Positions 15,894-26,916 of a stretch of DNA of 64,000 nt are shown here, piece by piece. The translations under genes were made by a program, and so were the position numbers. This DNA is from Mycobacterium sp. 852002-51961_SCH5331710. GTDB lineage: Bacteria > Actinomycetota > Actinomycetes > Mycobacteriales > Mycobacteriaceae. Where the stretch lies: positions 1 to 64,000 of the forward strand of contig NZ_LZSQ01000109.1 in the NCBI RefSeq assembly GCF_001665535.1. The letters are read 5' to 3'. Below the pieces are notes generated by a model. It was not told where the DNA came from. It saw only the letters and a list, made by a program, of their open reading frames with translations, and did no database searches. Position 1 is the first letter of the stretch; every line of letters starts with the position of its first letter.

Positions 15894-18511
15894 AACTGCA
15901 CCGCCTGGTCCTGACCAACTACCGCGGAATCACGCACCGCGAGATCGAATTTCCCGAACGCGGCGTGGTGATCGTCAGCGGCGCCAACGAGATCGGCAAG
16001 TCCTCGATGATCGAGGCGCTCGACCTGTTGATCGAGGCCAAGGACCGGTCGGCGAAGAAAGAGGTCAAAGAGGTCAAGCCGACACACGCCGACATCGGCG
16101 CCGAGGTGGAGGCCGAGATCTCCACGGGCCCATACCGATTCGTGTACCGCAAGCGGTTCCACAAGCGCTTCTCGACCGAGCTGACGATCCTCGAGCCGCG
16201 ACGCCAGCAGTTCACCGGTGACGAGGCGCACGACCGGGTGCGGGCCATGCTCGACGAGACGGTCGACACCTGCCTGTGGCAGGCGCAGCGGGTGCTGCAG
16301 TCGGGGTCCACCGCGGCCGTGGATTTGTCCGGATGTGACGCGCTGTCCCGCGCGCTCGACGTCGCCGCCGGTGAGGCGGTGGCGCTCTCGGGTGCCGAAC
16401 CGCTGTTGGTCGACCGCGTCGAAGAGGAATACCTGCGTTACTTCACCCGCACCGGAAGGCCCACCGGGGAGTGGGCGGCCGCCACCAACCGGTTGCGAGC
16501 GGCCGAGGACGCGTTGGCCGAGGCCGCGGCGTCCGTCGCGGAGGTCGACGAGGCGGTGCGCAGGCACACCAACCTCACCGACGAGCTGGCCAGGTTGACG
16601 GCCCAACGCGCGGCCGCGGCCGAACAGCTCGCCGGCGCGCAGAAGGCCGCCGAAGAGGTCGCCGGGCTGAAGGGACAGCTCAAGGAAGCGGAGCTGGTCG
16701 CCGCGGCCGCTCACGCCAACCACGGCACGTCGCGCACCGCGGTCGACGAGCGCAGGCGGTTGCGTGCCGACATCGAGCAGCGGGCCGCCGCGATGGTCGA
16801 GCTCGAGACCGCCGCCACCCAGGCCGCCGACGATCACACGACCGCGGTCGAGGTGGCTGAGCTCGCCGAGACCGCCGCCGAACAGGCGCGAAATGCATTG
16901 GAGGCCACGCAGGCCCGCGTCGAAGCGGCGCGAGGAGCCGTGCAACGGCTCGCCGACCGCGACGAGGCGGACCGGATCGCCGCGCAACTGTCGAAGATCG
17001 AGACCGCTGAACGGGAACTCGAGCGCGTGCAGGGCGAACTCGCGCAGATCCGGTTGACCGGCGAGGGTATGCGCGCGATCGAGTCGGCCAAGGCGACCGT
17101 CGACGCCGTGACGGCACAGGTCGAGTTGGCGTCGGCGCACATCGAATTGGTCGCGAGCGCCGACGTCGAGGTGCGCGTCGCCGGCGAGACGGTCAGGCTG
17201 GGTGCAGGGGAGGCGTGGACCGCCAGCGTCAGCGCCGAAACCGCGATCGAGGTACCGGACCTGCTCACCGCTCGGCTGCTGCCCGGTGCGCCGGCCTCCC
17301 AAACGCAGGCCAAACTCGATGCCGCACAAGGGATTCTTGCGTCGGCGCTGACGGACTGTGGCGTCGCCGACCTAGCCGAGGCGCGCACCCTCGATCAGCG
17401 GCGCCAACAGCTGGTGACGACCCGCGATCGGCTGAGCGCGACCGTCGAGGCGCTGACGGGTGACCGGTCGGCGGATCGGCTCAGGGAACGTCTTGCCGAG
17501 CTCACCGCGCGTCAGCCTGGGGTCACGGAGCTGTTTGAGGTCGACTCCGATGCCGCCCGCGCCGAGCTCGACGCCGCGACGGCCGCCCAGAAGCAGGCGA
17601 TCGCCGAGTGCGAGAAGCATCGAAAGGTCGCCGAGGAGGCGGCTAAGCGTCTGGGGGAGAGCGATACTCGGGCGACGGTGCTGCGCGAGAAGCTCACCGG
17701 CGCCCGGTCCGAGCTCACACTGGCCCGCGAACGGTTGGAAGGTCAGCGGGCCACCGTGAGCGACGACGAGTTGGCGCTGCGGGCGCAGGCGCACGCCGAG
17801 GAGGCGCAGCGGGCCGCCGCATTGGTCGCCGAGCTGAGCGAGGAACTGACCCGCGCGGCACCCGACGCCGTGGCCGCGACGCTCCAAGAGGCCACGCGCC
17901 GCGCCGAGGCCTTGTCGGCCAGCCGCGACGACGTGATCGAGGAGCTTCGCGAGATCGGTGCGCGGCTGAAGGTGTATGGGACCGAAGGCCGCAGGGGCAA
18001 GCTCGACGACGCCGAGACCGAGCGTGAGCACGCGCTCGACGAGTACACGAGGGTTCAGCGCCGCGCGAGGGCAGCGGAGCTGCTGCGGTCGGTGATCGCA
18101 CGGCATCGCGAATCCACCCGCTCACGCTACGTCGACCCGTTCCGTGGCGAGGTGGAGCGGTTGGGCCGCATGGTGTTCGGCGACAGCTTTGAGGTGGAAG
18201 TCGACAGTGCGCTGCGGATCTGCACCCGCACGCTGTCCGGCCGCACGGTGCCCTACGACTCACTCTCGGGTGGGGCCAAGGAGCAACTGGGCATCGTGGC
18301 ACGGCTGGCGGGGGCGGCGCTGGTGGCCAAGGAGGACACCGTACCGGTGGTCATCGACGACGCGCTCGGGTTCACCGACCCCGACCGCCTGGTCAAGATG
18401 GGTGCGGTGTTCAACGCGGTCGGCGGCGACGGGCAGGTGATCGTGCTGACGTGCAGCCCGCAGAGGTACGCGGCCGTCGACGGCGCCGAGCACATTGCGC
18501 TGACGGCGTAA
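15890..18511 (+). CDS. SbcC/Rad50-like SMC-family ATPase
   Basis: The 873-residue product has an N-terminal ATPase lobe with Walker A GANEIGKSSMIE, long Ala/Glu/Arg-rich coiled-coil stretches (about residues 190-720), and a C-terminal lobe with the ABC-type signature YDSLSGGAKEQL and Walker B PVVIDDALGF. No CxxC zinc hook is present: the cysteines of the middle region are isolated. It is also shorter than SbcC. The GTG start overlaps the nuclease stop, implying a stoichiometric complex. It corresponds to Rv1278 (875 residues, from memory). Confidence 0.87.
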   Translation: MKLHRLVLTNYRGITHREIEFPERGVVIVSGANEIGKSSMIEALDLLIEAKDRSAKKEVKEVKPTHADIGAEVEAEISTGPYRFVYRKRFHKRFSTELTILEPRRQQFTGDEAHDRVRAMLDETVDTCLWQAQRVLQSGSTAAVDLSGCDALSRALDVAAGEAVALSGAEPLLVDRVEEEYLRYFTRTGRPTGEWAAATNRLRAAEDALAEAAASVAEVDEAVRRHTNLTDELARLTAQRAAAAEQLAGAQKAAEEVAGLKGQLKEAELVAAAAHANHGTSRTAVDERRRLRADIEQRAAAMVELETAATQAADDHTTAVEVAELAETAAEQARNALEATQARVEAARGAVQRLADRDEADRIAAQLSKIETAERELERVQGELAQIRLTGEGMRAIESAKATVDAVTAQVELASAHIELVASADVEVRVAGETVRLGAGEAWTASVSAETAIEVPDLLTARLLPGAPASQTQAKLDAAQGILASALTDCGVADLAEARTLDQRRQQLVTTRDRLSATVEALTGDRSADRLRERLAELTARQPGVTELFEVDSDAARAELDAATAAQKQAIAECEKHRKVAEEAAKRLGESDTRATVLREKLTGARSELTLARERLEGQRATVSDDELALRAQAHAEEAQRAAALVAELSEELTRAAPDAVAATLQEATRRAEALSASRDDVIEELREIGARLKVYGTEGRRGKLDDAETEREHALDEYTRVQRRARAAELLRSVIARHRESTRSRYVDPFRGEVERLGRMVFGDSFEVEVDSALRICTRTLSGRTVPYDSLSGGAKEQLGIVARLAGAALVAKEDTVPVVIDDALGFTDPDRLVKMGAVFNAVGGDGQVIVLTCSPQRYAAVDGAEHIALTA

Positions 18512-18613
18512 CCGGCTGGCGCGGCGGCGCCGGCCCTAGGGAACGCTGACGAGTTTCGGTCGGATTTCCGACACCGCCCGTTTGTCCGCCCCGAAAAACC
18601 TAGACTCCGGCGG

Positions 18614-20149
18614 ATGGAAGCCGACTACGTCGTCGTGGGAACGGGCTCCGCCGGGTCGGTGGTGGCGGCCCGCCTGAGCGAGAATCCGTCCGTCCGGGTC
18701 GTCGCGCTGGAAGCGGGTCCCCACGACAAAGACAAGTTCATCCGCATCCCCGCGGGCTTCGTCAAGCTGTTCCGCAGCCCCGTGGACTGGGATTATCTGA
18801 CCGAACCGCAGAAGGAACTCGACGGCCGCGAAATCTATTGGCCGCGAGGCAAAATGGTCGGCGGTTCGTCGTCGATGAACGCGATGATGTGGGTGCGCGG
18901 ATTCGCCGCGGACTACGACGAGTGGGGCGAGGCGGCCGGCGACCAGTGGGACTATGCGCATCTCGAGCCATATCTGCGCAAGATCGAAGCGGGGCCGCTG
19001 TCCATCAGCAAGCAGCGCAGCCCGCGCAGTTCCACCGCCAAATGGCTGGCCGCTGCCGAGCAGTGTGGCTACCGTATCGAGAAGCCGAACCAGGCTGCGC
19101 CCGAAGGCTTTTGCGAGACACTGGTCACCCAGCGCCGCGGTGCGCGATGGAGCGCGGCCGACGCCTATCTCAAACCGGCCCTCAAGCGCGCAAACCTGAC
19201 GCTCGAAACGGACGCGCTGGCGACCAGGGTGGTGTTCGACGGCCGCCGCGCGGTCGGCGTCGAGATCGAGCAGAACGGCACCCGTCGCGTCGTCAAGGCC
19301 CGGCGCGAGGTGGTGTTGTGCGGCGGTGCCATCAACAGCCCGCAGCTGCTGATGCTGTCGGGCATCGGCGATGGCGAACGGCTGGCCGAGCACGGCATTT
19401 CGACGCTGGTCCACGCCCCGGATGTCGGCGCCAACCTGGCCGACCACTTCATCGCGGCGCTCGGCTTCGATGTTCCGAACGACAGCCTCTTCGCCGCCGA
19501 GAAGCCGCTTCAGCTGCTGAACTACCTGCTGCGGCGCCGCGGGATGCTCACCTCGAATGTGGGGGAGGCCTACGGTTTCGTTCGGAGCCGTCCGGACCTC
19601 GCACTGCCCGACCTCGAGCTGATCTTCGCCCCTGCCCCGTTCTTCGAGGAGGGCATCGGCGACCCCTACGACAACCACGCCGTCGTGCTCGGCACGATCC
19701 TGCTCAAGCCGCAGAGCAGCGGCACCATCGAACTGCGTTCGGCCGACCCAAGGGACAAGCCGATCATCGACCCGCGGTATCTCACCGATCCCGGCGGCGT
19801 CGACCGGGCCGCCGTCATGGCCGGTCTGCGCATCTGCGCGACGATCTCGCAGGCGCCCGCTCTCGAGGGCGTCATCGGCAAGATCGCGAGGCCGCTGGAC
19901 TCGGCGGCCCTGGACGACGAGACGCTCGCACGCGCGCTGGCCACGTTCTCGCACACGCTGTATCACCCGGTGGGGACGTGCCGAATGGGGCGCGATGACG
20001 CCAGCGTGGTCGACCCGCAACTGCGCGTGCGCGGCGTCGAGGGCTTGCGGGTGGCGGACGCCTCGGTGATGCCGGCGATCATCCGCGGACACACCCATGC
20101 GCCCAGCGTGCTGATCGGGGAGAAGGCCGCCGAACTGCTGCGCACGTGA
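18614..20149 (+). CDS. GMC-family oxidoreductase (choline dehydrogenase-like, Rv1279-like)
   Basis: The 511-residue FAD enzyme begins with the dinucleotide-binding motif DYVVVGTGSAGSVVAARLSE, followed by the GMC signature region PRGKMVGGSSSMNAMMWVRG (about 77-96) and the second signature in GGAINSPQLLMLSGIG. The C-terminal active-site region LYHPVGTCRMG holds the conserved His. The family oxidises alcohols such as choline, glucose or aryl alcohols; the substrate is not predictable here. There is no signal peptide. It corresponds to Rv1279. Confidence 0.9.
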   Translation: MEADYVVVGTGSAGSVVAARLSENPSVRVVALEAGPHDKDKFIRIPAGFVKLFRSPVDWDYLTEPQKELDGREIYWPRGKMVGGSSSMNAMMWVRGFAADYDEWGEAAGDQWDYAHLEPYLRKIEAGPLSISKQRSPRSSTAKWLAAAEQCGYRIEKPNQAAPEGFCETLVTQRRGARWSAADAYLKPALKRANLTLETDALATRVVFDGRRAVGVEIEQNGTRRVVKARREVVLCGGAINSPQLLMLSGIGDGERLAEHGISTLVHAPDVGANLADHFIAALGFDVPNDSLFAAEKPLQLLNYLLRRRGMLTSNVGEAYGFVRSRPDLALPDLELIFAPAPFFEEGIGDPYDNHAVVLGTILLKPQSSGTIELRSADPRDKPIIDPRYLTDPGGVDRAAVMAGLRICATISQAPALEGVIGKIARPLDSAALDDETLARALATFSHTLYHPVGTCRMGRDDASVVDPQLRVRGVEGLRVADASVMPAIIRGHTHAPSVLIGEKAAELLRT

Positions 20150-20168
20150 GCGGTGCCAAGATGGAGCC

Positions 20169-20642
20169 ATGGCCGAGCGCGACCGCGACGAAGCCGGGCG
20201 TCCCCGCAACACCCGCGCCCGCGACGAGCTGGGGCGGCCGTTGCCCCACGGCAGCGAGGGCGTCGCGCGGATCCCCGACGACCTCGACCTACCACCGGCC
20301 GAGACCGTCGTGTACGCGCAGGAGCTTCTCGACAAGGGGATGGCGTTTCACGCGCACGAGGTGTTCGAGGCCGCATGGAAGAACGGCCCACCGGACGAAC
20401 GCGTGCTCTGGCAGAGCCTCGCCCAACTGGCCGTCGGCATCACCCACGTGCAGCGCGGAAACACGAAGGGCGCGCTCGGGGTGTTGAGCCGGGCGCGCGC
20501 CGGCCTCGCCGACGGCGGCACGGCCACGCACGGCGTCGACGTCCGTGGTCTTGCCGACTACGCGGAAACGTTGATCGACGACCTCGAAGCCGGGGTGGTG
20601 ACCGCCCCGGAGCGACTGCGGCCGCGCCTGACTACCGACTAG
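20169..20642 (+). CDS. DUF309 domain protein
   Basis: The 157-residue cytoplasmic protein contains the DUF309 core ELLDKGMAFHAHEVFEAAWK (about 49-68), where the His/Glu residues form a putative metal or ligand site, followed by WQSLAQLAVGITHVQRGN. The fold is a helical bundle of unknown function. It lies 19 bp downstream of the GMC gene and could be cotranscribed with it. Its stop codon overlaps that of the convergent broken monooxygenase. I do not recall this gene at this position in M. tuberculosis. Confidence 0.8.
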   Translation: MAERDRDEAGRPRNTRARDELGRPLPHGSEGVARIPDDLDLPPAETVVYAQELLDKGMAFHAHEVFEAAWKNGPPDERVLWQSLAQLAVGITHVQRGNTKGALGVLSRARAGLADGGTATHGVDVRGLADYAETLIDDLEAGVVTAPERLRPRLTTD

Positions 20643-21927
20643 CTCACCGACTGCAACCGCTGCGCCGGCGCGAACGTGACATCGCCGAGCCCGAGGTGCT
20701 CGCGCAGCGTGTCGCCGGTGTACTCGGTGCGGAACAGCCTGCGCCGCTGCAGTTCGGGGACGACCGCGTCGACGAAGTCGTTGAAGGTGCCCGGCGTCTG
20801 CGCCGCCGACACCATGAACCCGTCGGCCTCGCCCGCGGTGAACGACTCCTCGATCTGATCGGCGACTTGCTCCGCGGTACCGACGAATTGGGGCAGGAGC
20901 ACACCCTGGGCGTACCACTTGCCGATGTCGCGCAGGGTCAGGTTGTCGCGGTTGGCGACCCGTCGCGCCGTATCGAACAAGCCCTGCGTTCCGGTCACCT
21001 GAACGTCTTCGACCGGGGCATCGAGGTCGTAGACCGAGAAGTCGTGGTCGGTGTGCACCGATAGCGTGATCAGCCCGGAGATCGGATCGGCCAACTCGTT
21101 GTGGAACGCCTGCTTCTCGCGGGCGATCGACTCGGTTTCGCCGATGAACGGGATGAACGCCGGGAAGATCAGCACCTTGTCCGGATCGCGGCCGAAATCG
21201 GTGGCGCGCGACTTGATGTCGTCGTAGTAAGCCCGTCTGCCCTCGGGTGTGGGGTCGATCTCGAAGATGGCCTCCGCCCACCGCGCGGCGAAGTCCTTGC
21301 CGGTGTTCGACGAGCCGGCCTGAATCAGCACCGGCCTGCCCTGCGGTGAGCGCGGGACGTTCAGCGGGCCGCGCGTCTTGAAGAACCGGCCGTCGTGCTC
21401 GACGGCGTGCACCCGCGACGGGTCGGCGAAGACGCCCTCCTTCTTGTCGAGAACGAGCGCATCGGACTCCCAACTCGTCCACAGATCCAAAGCGGTGCGG
21501 ACGAACTCGTCGGCGCGCTCATAGCGGAACTCGTGGTCGAGATGGTCGTCGTGGCCGAAGTTCTGCGCCTCGCTCTGCGTCAGCGACGTGACGATGTTCC
21601 ACGCCACCCGGCCGCGGGTGATGTGGTCGAGGCTGGCGAAGATGCGTGCCAGCTCGTAAGGGTGAAAGTAAGTGGCGGACTTGGTGATCGCGACGCCCAG
21701 CTTGGACGTCACCGCACCGATGCTGGCCGCGACGATCGACGGATCCAACGTCGCAGGTCGGCGAAGAACACGAAGTCGAACTTGCCGCGCTCGAGAATGC
21801 GCCCGAGGCGGTGGTAATACTCCGGCGTGGTGAACGCGGTGTCACTGGCGGGATGACGCCACGCTGCATGCGAATGGGTGACCTGTGAGGCGATCTGGAA
21901 ACCGCCAAGGTGTAGTTGTCGCGACAT
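20639..21927 (-). pseudogene. Broken NtaA/SnaA/DszA-family FMN-dependent monooxygenase
   Basis: Two frames together encode one class C flavin monooxygenase. The first frame (start ATG 21927) gives MSRQLHLGGFQIASQVTHSH and runs in register to KFDFVFFADL near 21757. The second frame resumes at ATLDPSIVAAS near 21755 and continues to the normal C-terminus (REHLGLGDVTFAPAQR). Compared with DszA from memory, the roughly 23 residues normally between the FFADL-like strand and the ALEPASV-like segment are missing, and the join shifts frame. So an internal deletion of about 70 bp, not a single-base slip, destroyed the gene. The intact relative would desulfurise organosulfur compounds or oxidise chelators using FMNH2. 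Confidence 0.82.
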
Positions 21928-21944
21928 GGAGCGCTCCTCGACAC

Positions 21945-21997
21945 GCGATTTGTGCGTGAAAACGATCGCTGTGCGATCGAAATCACGCACAAATCGC
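21945..21997. repeat. Nested 53-bp intergenic palindrome
   Basis: Outer arms GCGATTTGTGCGTGA (21945-21959) and TCACGCACAAATCGC (21983-21997) are perfect 15-bp inverted repeats. Inside them CGATCGC-TGT-GCGATCG is a second perfect inverted repeat. Transcribed from either strand it would form a long hairpin with a small AAA/AAA internal bulge. It lies in the 84-bp gap between the DszC-like gene and the broken monooxygenase. There is no T-run, so it is either a processing/termination element or a dispersed repeat. Confidence 0.85.
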
Positions 21998-22011
21998 TGG
22001 GTGGATGAGGG

Positions 22012-23232
22012 TCAGAAGTACGCGTTCGACGGAATCGGGGTGTCGTGCAGCAGGTTCTGCCCGATCACCCTGGCCTTGTAGACGACCGGGTTGTGCAACG
22101 TGATCGTGCGGATGTTGCGCCAGTGCCGGTCCAGGTTGCGCTTACGGCTGGCGGCGCTGGCCCCGCCGAGTTCGAGCAACCGCGTCGCGGCCTCGGGCGC
22201 CACCTGGTCCAGGTGCACCTTCACCTTCGCCACCTTCAACTGGGCCTCGGAAGCGAGGTCGGCATCCGGGACGCCGTCGACCTCGGACGCCGTCGCGGCG
22301 CCGATCGCGGCGGCCGCGTCGAGCACCGAGGCCCTGGCGATGTAGGCCGTGCTCGCCAACTCACCGAGCAGCTTCTGGTACAGCGGATCGTCGCTGGGCC
22401 GCTCGGTGAGCGCGTGGCTGAAGCTGCGGTCGCGGGAACGCAGCAGCGCGACACCGTCGTCGACGACCGACTCGAGGATGCCCGCCACCACCGCGTGGAT
22501 GAACAGCTGCAGCGAGGCGTACTGGACCGTCGGCACCGGATCGGCGTCGTAGGGCGTGTCGCTGAGCACCTCGTCCGCCGCGACCGCGACATCGGTGAAG
22601 ACGGTCGTACCCGTGCCGGTGCGGCGTTGGCCGAAGCCGTCCCAGTCGTCGATGATGCGGACACCCTCGCGATCGGCGGGCACCACCACGTTCGCGACGG
22701 AGTCGTGGTCGGTCGTCGCCGTCACGGTGAGGTAGTCGGAGAACAACGTCCCTGTGCTGTAGAACTTCTCGCCGTCGAGGCGATACGCGCCCGGGTTGGC
22801 GGGGTCGGGCAGCAGCCGGGTCTTGAACACCAGGCTGCCGACGGCCAGCGAGCTCTTCTCGCTGAACGCGTTGCCGAAGACCTTGCCCGCGGCGACCTTC
22901 TCCAACCACGCCTGCGATGTCGGCAGATCGGCCGTGCGCAGCCGTTCCTCGACGAACCAGAAGTGGGTGCGGAAGATGTGCGCGACGATCGGGTCGGCGT
23001 GCGCAACGTCGATCACGGCGGAAAACAGCTGCGGCACGGTGAATCCCGCGCCACCGGCGTCGGGCGGCAGCCGCAGGGTTCCGAAGCCGGCGTTCTTCAG
23101 CGCGGCGACCGCGTCGAAGGGGTTTTCGTCGTTGAGGTCTCGGTCGCTGGCGCCTTCGGCGATGCGGGCGAGCAGCTGTGTCCACTCCGGTGTTCCCGGA
23201 AGTGCGCGTGTGGGGAGATCGGCCGTTGTCAT
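22012..23232 (-). CDS. DszC/SfnB-like flavin-dependent monooxygenase (acyl-CoA dehydrogenase fold)
   Basis: From the ATG at 23232 the protein has 406 residues with the acyl-CoA dehydrogenase fold: an N-terminal helical domain (LPPDAGGAGF), a beta domain with LDGEKFYSTGTLFSDYLTV, and a C-terminal bundle ending DRHWRNIRTITLHNPVVYK. The RHWRNIRT...HNPV ending is typical of DszC/SfnB-type oxygenases of sulfur compounds rather than beta-oxidation enzymes. A DszA-type gene follows downstream, now broken. It lies 64 bp after oppA on the same strand. A role in organosulfur use is inferred from the family pairing. Confidence 0.82.
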   Translation of the reverse strand: MTTADLPTRALPGTPEWTQLLARIAEGASDRDLNDENPFDAVAALKNAGFGTLRLPPDAGGAGFTVPQLFSAVIDVAHADPIVAHIFRTHFWFVEERLRTADLPTSQAWLEKVAAGKVFGNAFSEKSSLAVGSLVFKTRLLPDPANPGAYRLDGEKFYSTGTLFSDYLTVTATTDHDSVANVVVPADREGVRIIDDWDGFGQRRTGTGTTVFTDVAVAADEVLSDTPYDADPVPTVQYASLQLFIHAVVAGILESVVDDGVALLRSRDRSFSHALTERPSDDPLYQKLLGELASTAYIARASVLDAAAAIGAATASEVDGVPDADLASEAQLKVAKVKVHLDQVAPEAATRLLELGGASAASRKRNLDRHWRNIRTITLHNPVVYKARVIGQNLLHDTPIPSNAYF

Positions 23233-23296
23233 GGCGTTTGTTCTACCGACGGCCAGCACCGCGAACACTGCTTTGGCTCACCGAGAGCCTAAGGCG

Positions 23297-25063
23297 TTAC
23301 GGCTTCATGAAGCCGATCTTCGTGTAGTCCGCGTCGGCCAGGCCGAAGGCCCCGTAGTTCGCCAGATTGCTTCGCACCGCGATGTTTCCGGGCGATTGGG
23401 TCAACGGCAGGCTGAACACCTCGTCGAACAGCATTTTGTCCAGCTCGTTGGCCAGCTGCCGGGCCTTGGCGGGATCCAGCTCGCCGACGGTCTGCTCGAT
23501 CTTCTCGTCGATCTCCGGACTGCTGATCTTGCCGAAGTTGCTCTCGGCTCCGGTCCGATAGATCTGGGTCAAGCTCGCGAGCGGGAAAGCGTCGCCGCTC
23601 CACGAGAACTGGGCGATGTCGAAGTTGCCGACGGTGACGTAGTCGGTGAAGAAGCCGGCCGCCGGCCGGACGTCCAGCTCGAGCTTGACGCCGATCTGGG
23701 CGAGGTTGTTCTGCGCGATCTGCCCGTACTGCCGAGTGCTGAGCGAGTCGAACAGCACGTCGCGGATCACCAGCTGACGACCGTCCTTCTCGCGGAACTG
23801 ACCGTTCTGCCGCCAGCCCAGCGCATCGAGCTCCTGCTTGGCCTTCTCCGGATCGAAGGCGACCTCGCCGCTGTTGTCCTGGTAGCCCTCCTGGCCCGCG
23901 ACGAAGATGTGGTTGTTCAGCGGCACCGGATTGTCGGCAAGCCCGCGCTGGGTGACCTCGGCGATGGTCTTGCGGTCGATGCCCTTGGCGATCGCGCGTC
24001 GCAGCGCAGGGTCGGCCAGGATCGAACCGGGGGAGCCGTTGAACGTGAAGTGGTACCAGGCCAGACCGGGCGCGCGCCGGATGCTCACCCCCTCTGTGCG
24101 CCGAGCGATCTGCATCTCATCGAGGGTCGCCAGTCCGGTGGCGTCGATGGTGTTGTTCTGCAGTGCGGGAATGCGTGCGGCGTCGTCGAGGACGAGGAAC
24201 GTGATGCTGTCCAGCAGCGGCTGCTCACCCCACCATTTGGGGTTGCGGGACAACGTGATTCGCTTCGCCCCGCGATCCAGGTTGGAGACGATGAATGGTC
24301 CCGCCGACGGTCCGGGGCCGTTCAGTTGGCCCTTGTTGAAAGCCTCGGGAGTCTCCGTCGAGCTCTTCGGCAGCAGCACGGTGCTTCCGGCGAACATGCC
24401 CCGCCAGTCGGACCACGGCTTGGCGAAGGTGATGACGGCTTGGCGGTCGTCGACGCCGCGCTCGACCTTCTCGACGCGGTCGCTGCCGTTCGTGGCGGCG
24501 ATCGCGAACCGGTCGTCCTTGCCGCTGGTGGCGTTGATCTGGGACTGGATGTCCTCCCAGGTGATTGGCGTGCCGTCGCTCCACACCGCCTTCGGGTTGA
24601 TCGTGTACGTCACGACCTGCGGGTCGGTGCTCGTCAACTCCACGCTGGTGAAGTAGTCGGTGTTGACGGTGGCCGAGCCGTCGGGCCCGATCCGGAACGC
24701 GCGTGGCATCGTCGGCTTCAGCACCGCGTTGTTGTCGCCGGTGTTGCCGTCGATGTGCAGCGGGTTGAAGTTGGGCGAGAAGTCGTTCAGTGCGAGTCGC
24801 AGGGTGCCGCCCTGCTGGAGGTTGGCCACGTCCTGCGGGTTGATGTCGTTGGTGGTTCCGACCGTCGCCTCGCCGCCTGCCGAGGGGGGCTCTTCGGAAC
24901 CGCCGGAGCATGCGGTCAGGGTCAGCGCGGCGATGGCGGTGGCCGCAGCGAAGCGTCGCAAGATCCCTGCCACGGCTCCCGCTCGTCCTCTGCCCTCCGG
25001 GCGTGGGCCCACCGGTCCTCGCTCCGCTGCGATCCTCACTCGCGCTCGCCTTCGGGTGCTCAT
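23297..25063 (-). CDS. oppA: Oligopeptide ABC transporter substrate-binding lipoprotein
   Basis: The 588-residue family 5 extracellular solute-binding protein has a long basic N-terminus, hydrophobic core and lipobox LTLTAC at about residue 52, followed by a Gly/Ser/Glu linker. The body carries the peptide-binding fold (for example WSDGTPITWEDIQ and RNPKWWGE). It is the last opp gene, 11 bp after oppD. The first 30 codons are unusually GC-rich, and a GTG at 24973 would give a more standard signal peptide, so the start is uncertain. It corresponds to Rv1280c, reported to bind peptides and implicated in glutathione uptake. Confidence 0.9.
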   Translation of the reverse strand: MSTRRRARVRIAAERGPVGPRPEGRGRAGAVAGILRRFAAATAIAALTLTACSGGSEEPPSAGGEATVGTTNDINPQDVANLQQGGTLRLALNDFSPNFNPLHIDGNTGDNNAVLKPTMPRAFRIGPDGSATVNTDYFTSVELTSTDPQVVTYTINPKAVWSDGTPITWEDIQSQINATSGKDDRFAIAATNGSDRVEKVERGVDDRQAVITFAKPWSDWRGMFAGSTVLLPKSSTETPEAFNKGQLNGPGPSAGPFIVSNLDRGAKRITLSRNPKWWGEQPLLDSITFLVLDDAARIPALQNNTIDATGLATLDEMQIARRTEGVSIRRAPGLAWYHFTFNGSPGSILADPALRRAIAKGIDRKTIAEVTQRGLADNPVPLNNHIFVAGQEGYQDNSGEVAFDPEKAKQELDALGWRQNGQFREKDGRQLVIRDVLFDSLSTRQYGQIAQNNLAQIGVKLELDVRPAAGFFTDYVTVGNFDIAQFSWSGDAFPLASLTQIYRTGAESNFGKISSPEIDEKIEQTVGELDPAKARQLANELDKMLFDEVFSLPLTQSPGNIAVRSNLANYGAFGLADADYTKIGFMKP

Positions 25064-25074
25064 GCGCTCCGACT

Positions 25075-26912
<1,838 letters not shown>

Positions 26913-26916
<4 letters not shown>

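Noticed and set aside
15404..17329. A 641-codon open frame on the minus strand opposite the SbcC-like gene
   Set aside because: It lacks any recognisable domain and mirrors the codon pattern of the plus-strand gene; long antisense frames are common in high-GC DNA.
18512..18613. Intrinsic terminator after the SbcC-like gene
   Set aside because: There is a GC-rich GGCGGCGCCGGCC segment but no convincing long stem and no T-run.
20639..21748. The 369-codon C-terminal part of the monooxygenase as a separate intact gene
   Set aside because: It would start at a TTG inside the conserved barrel and lacks the N-terminal strands needed for the fold; the missing part is present in the other frame upstream.
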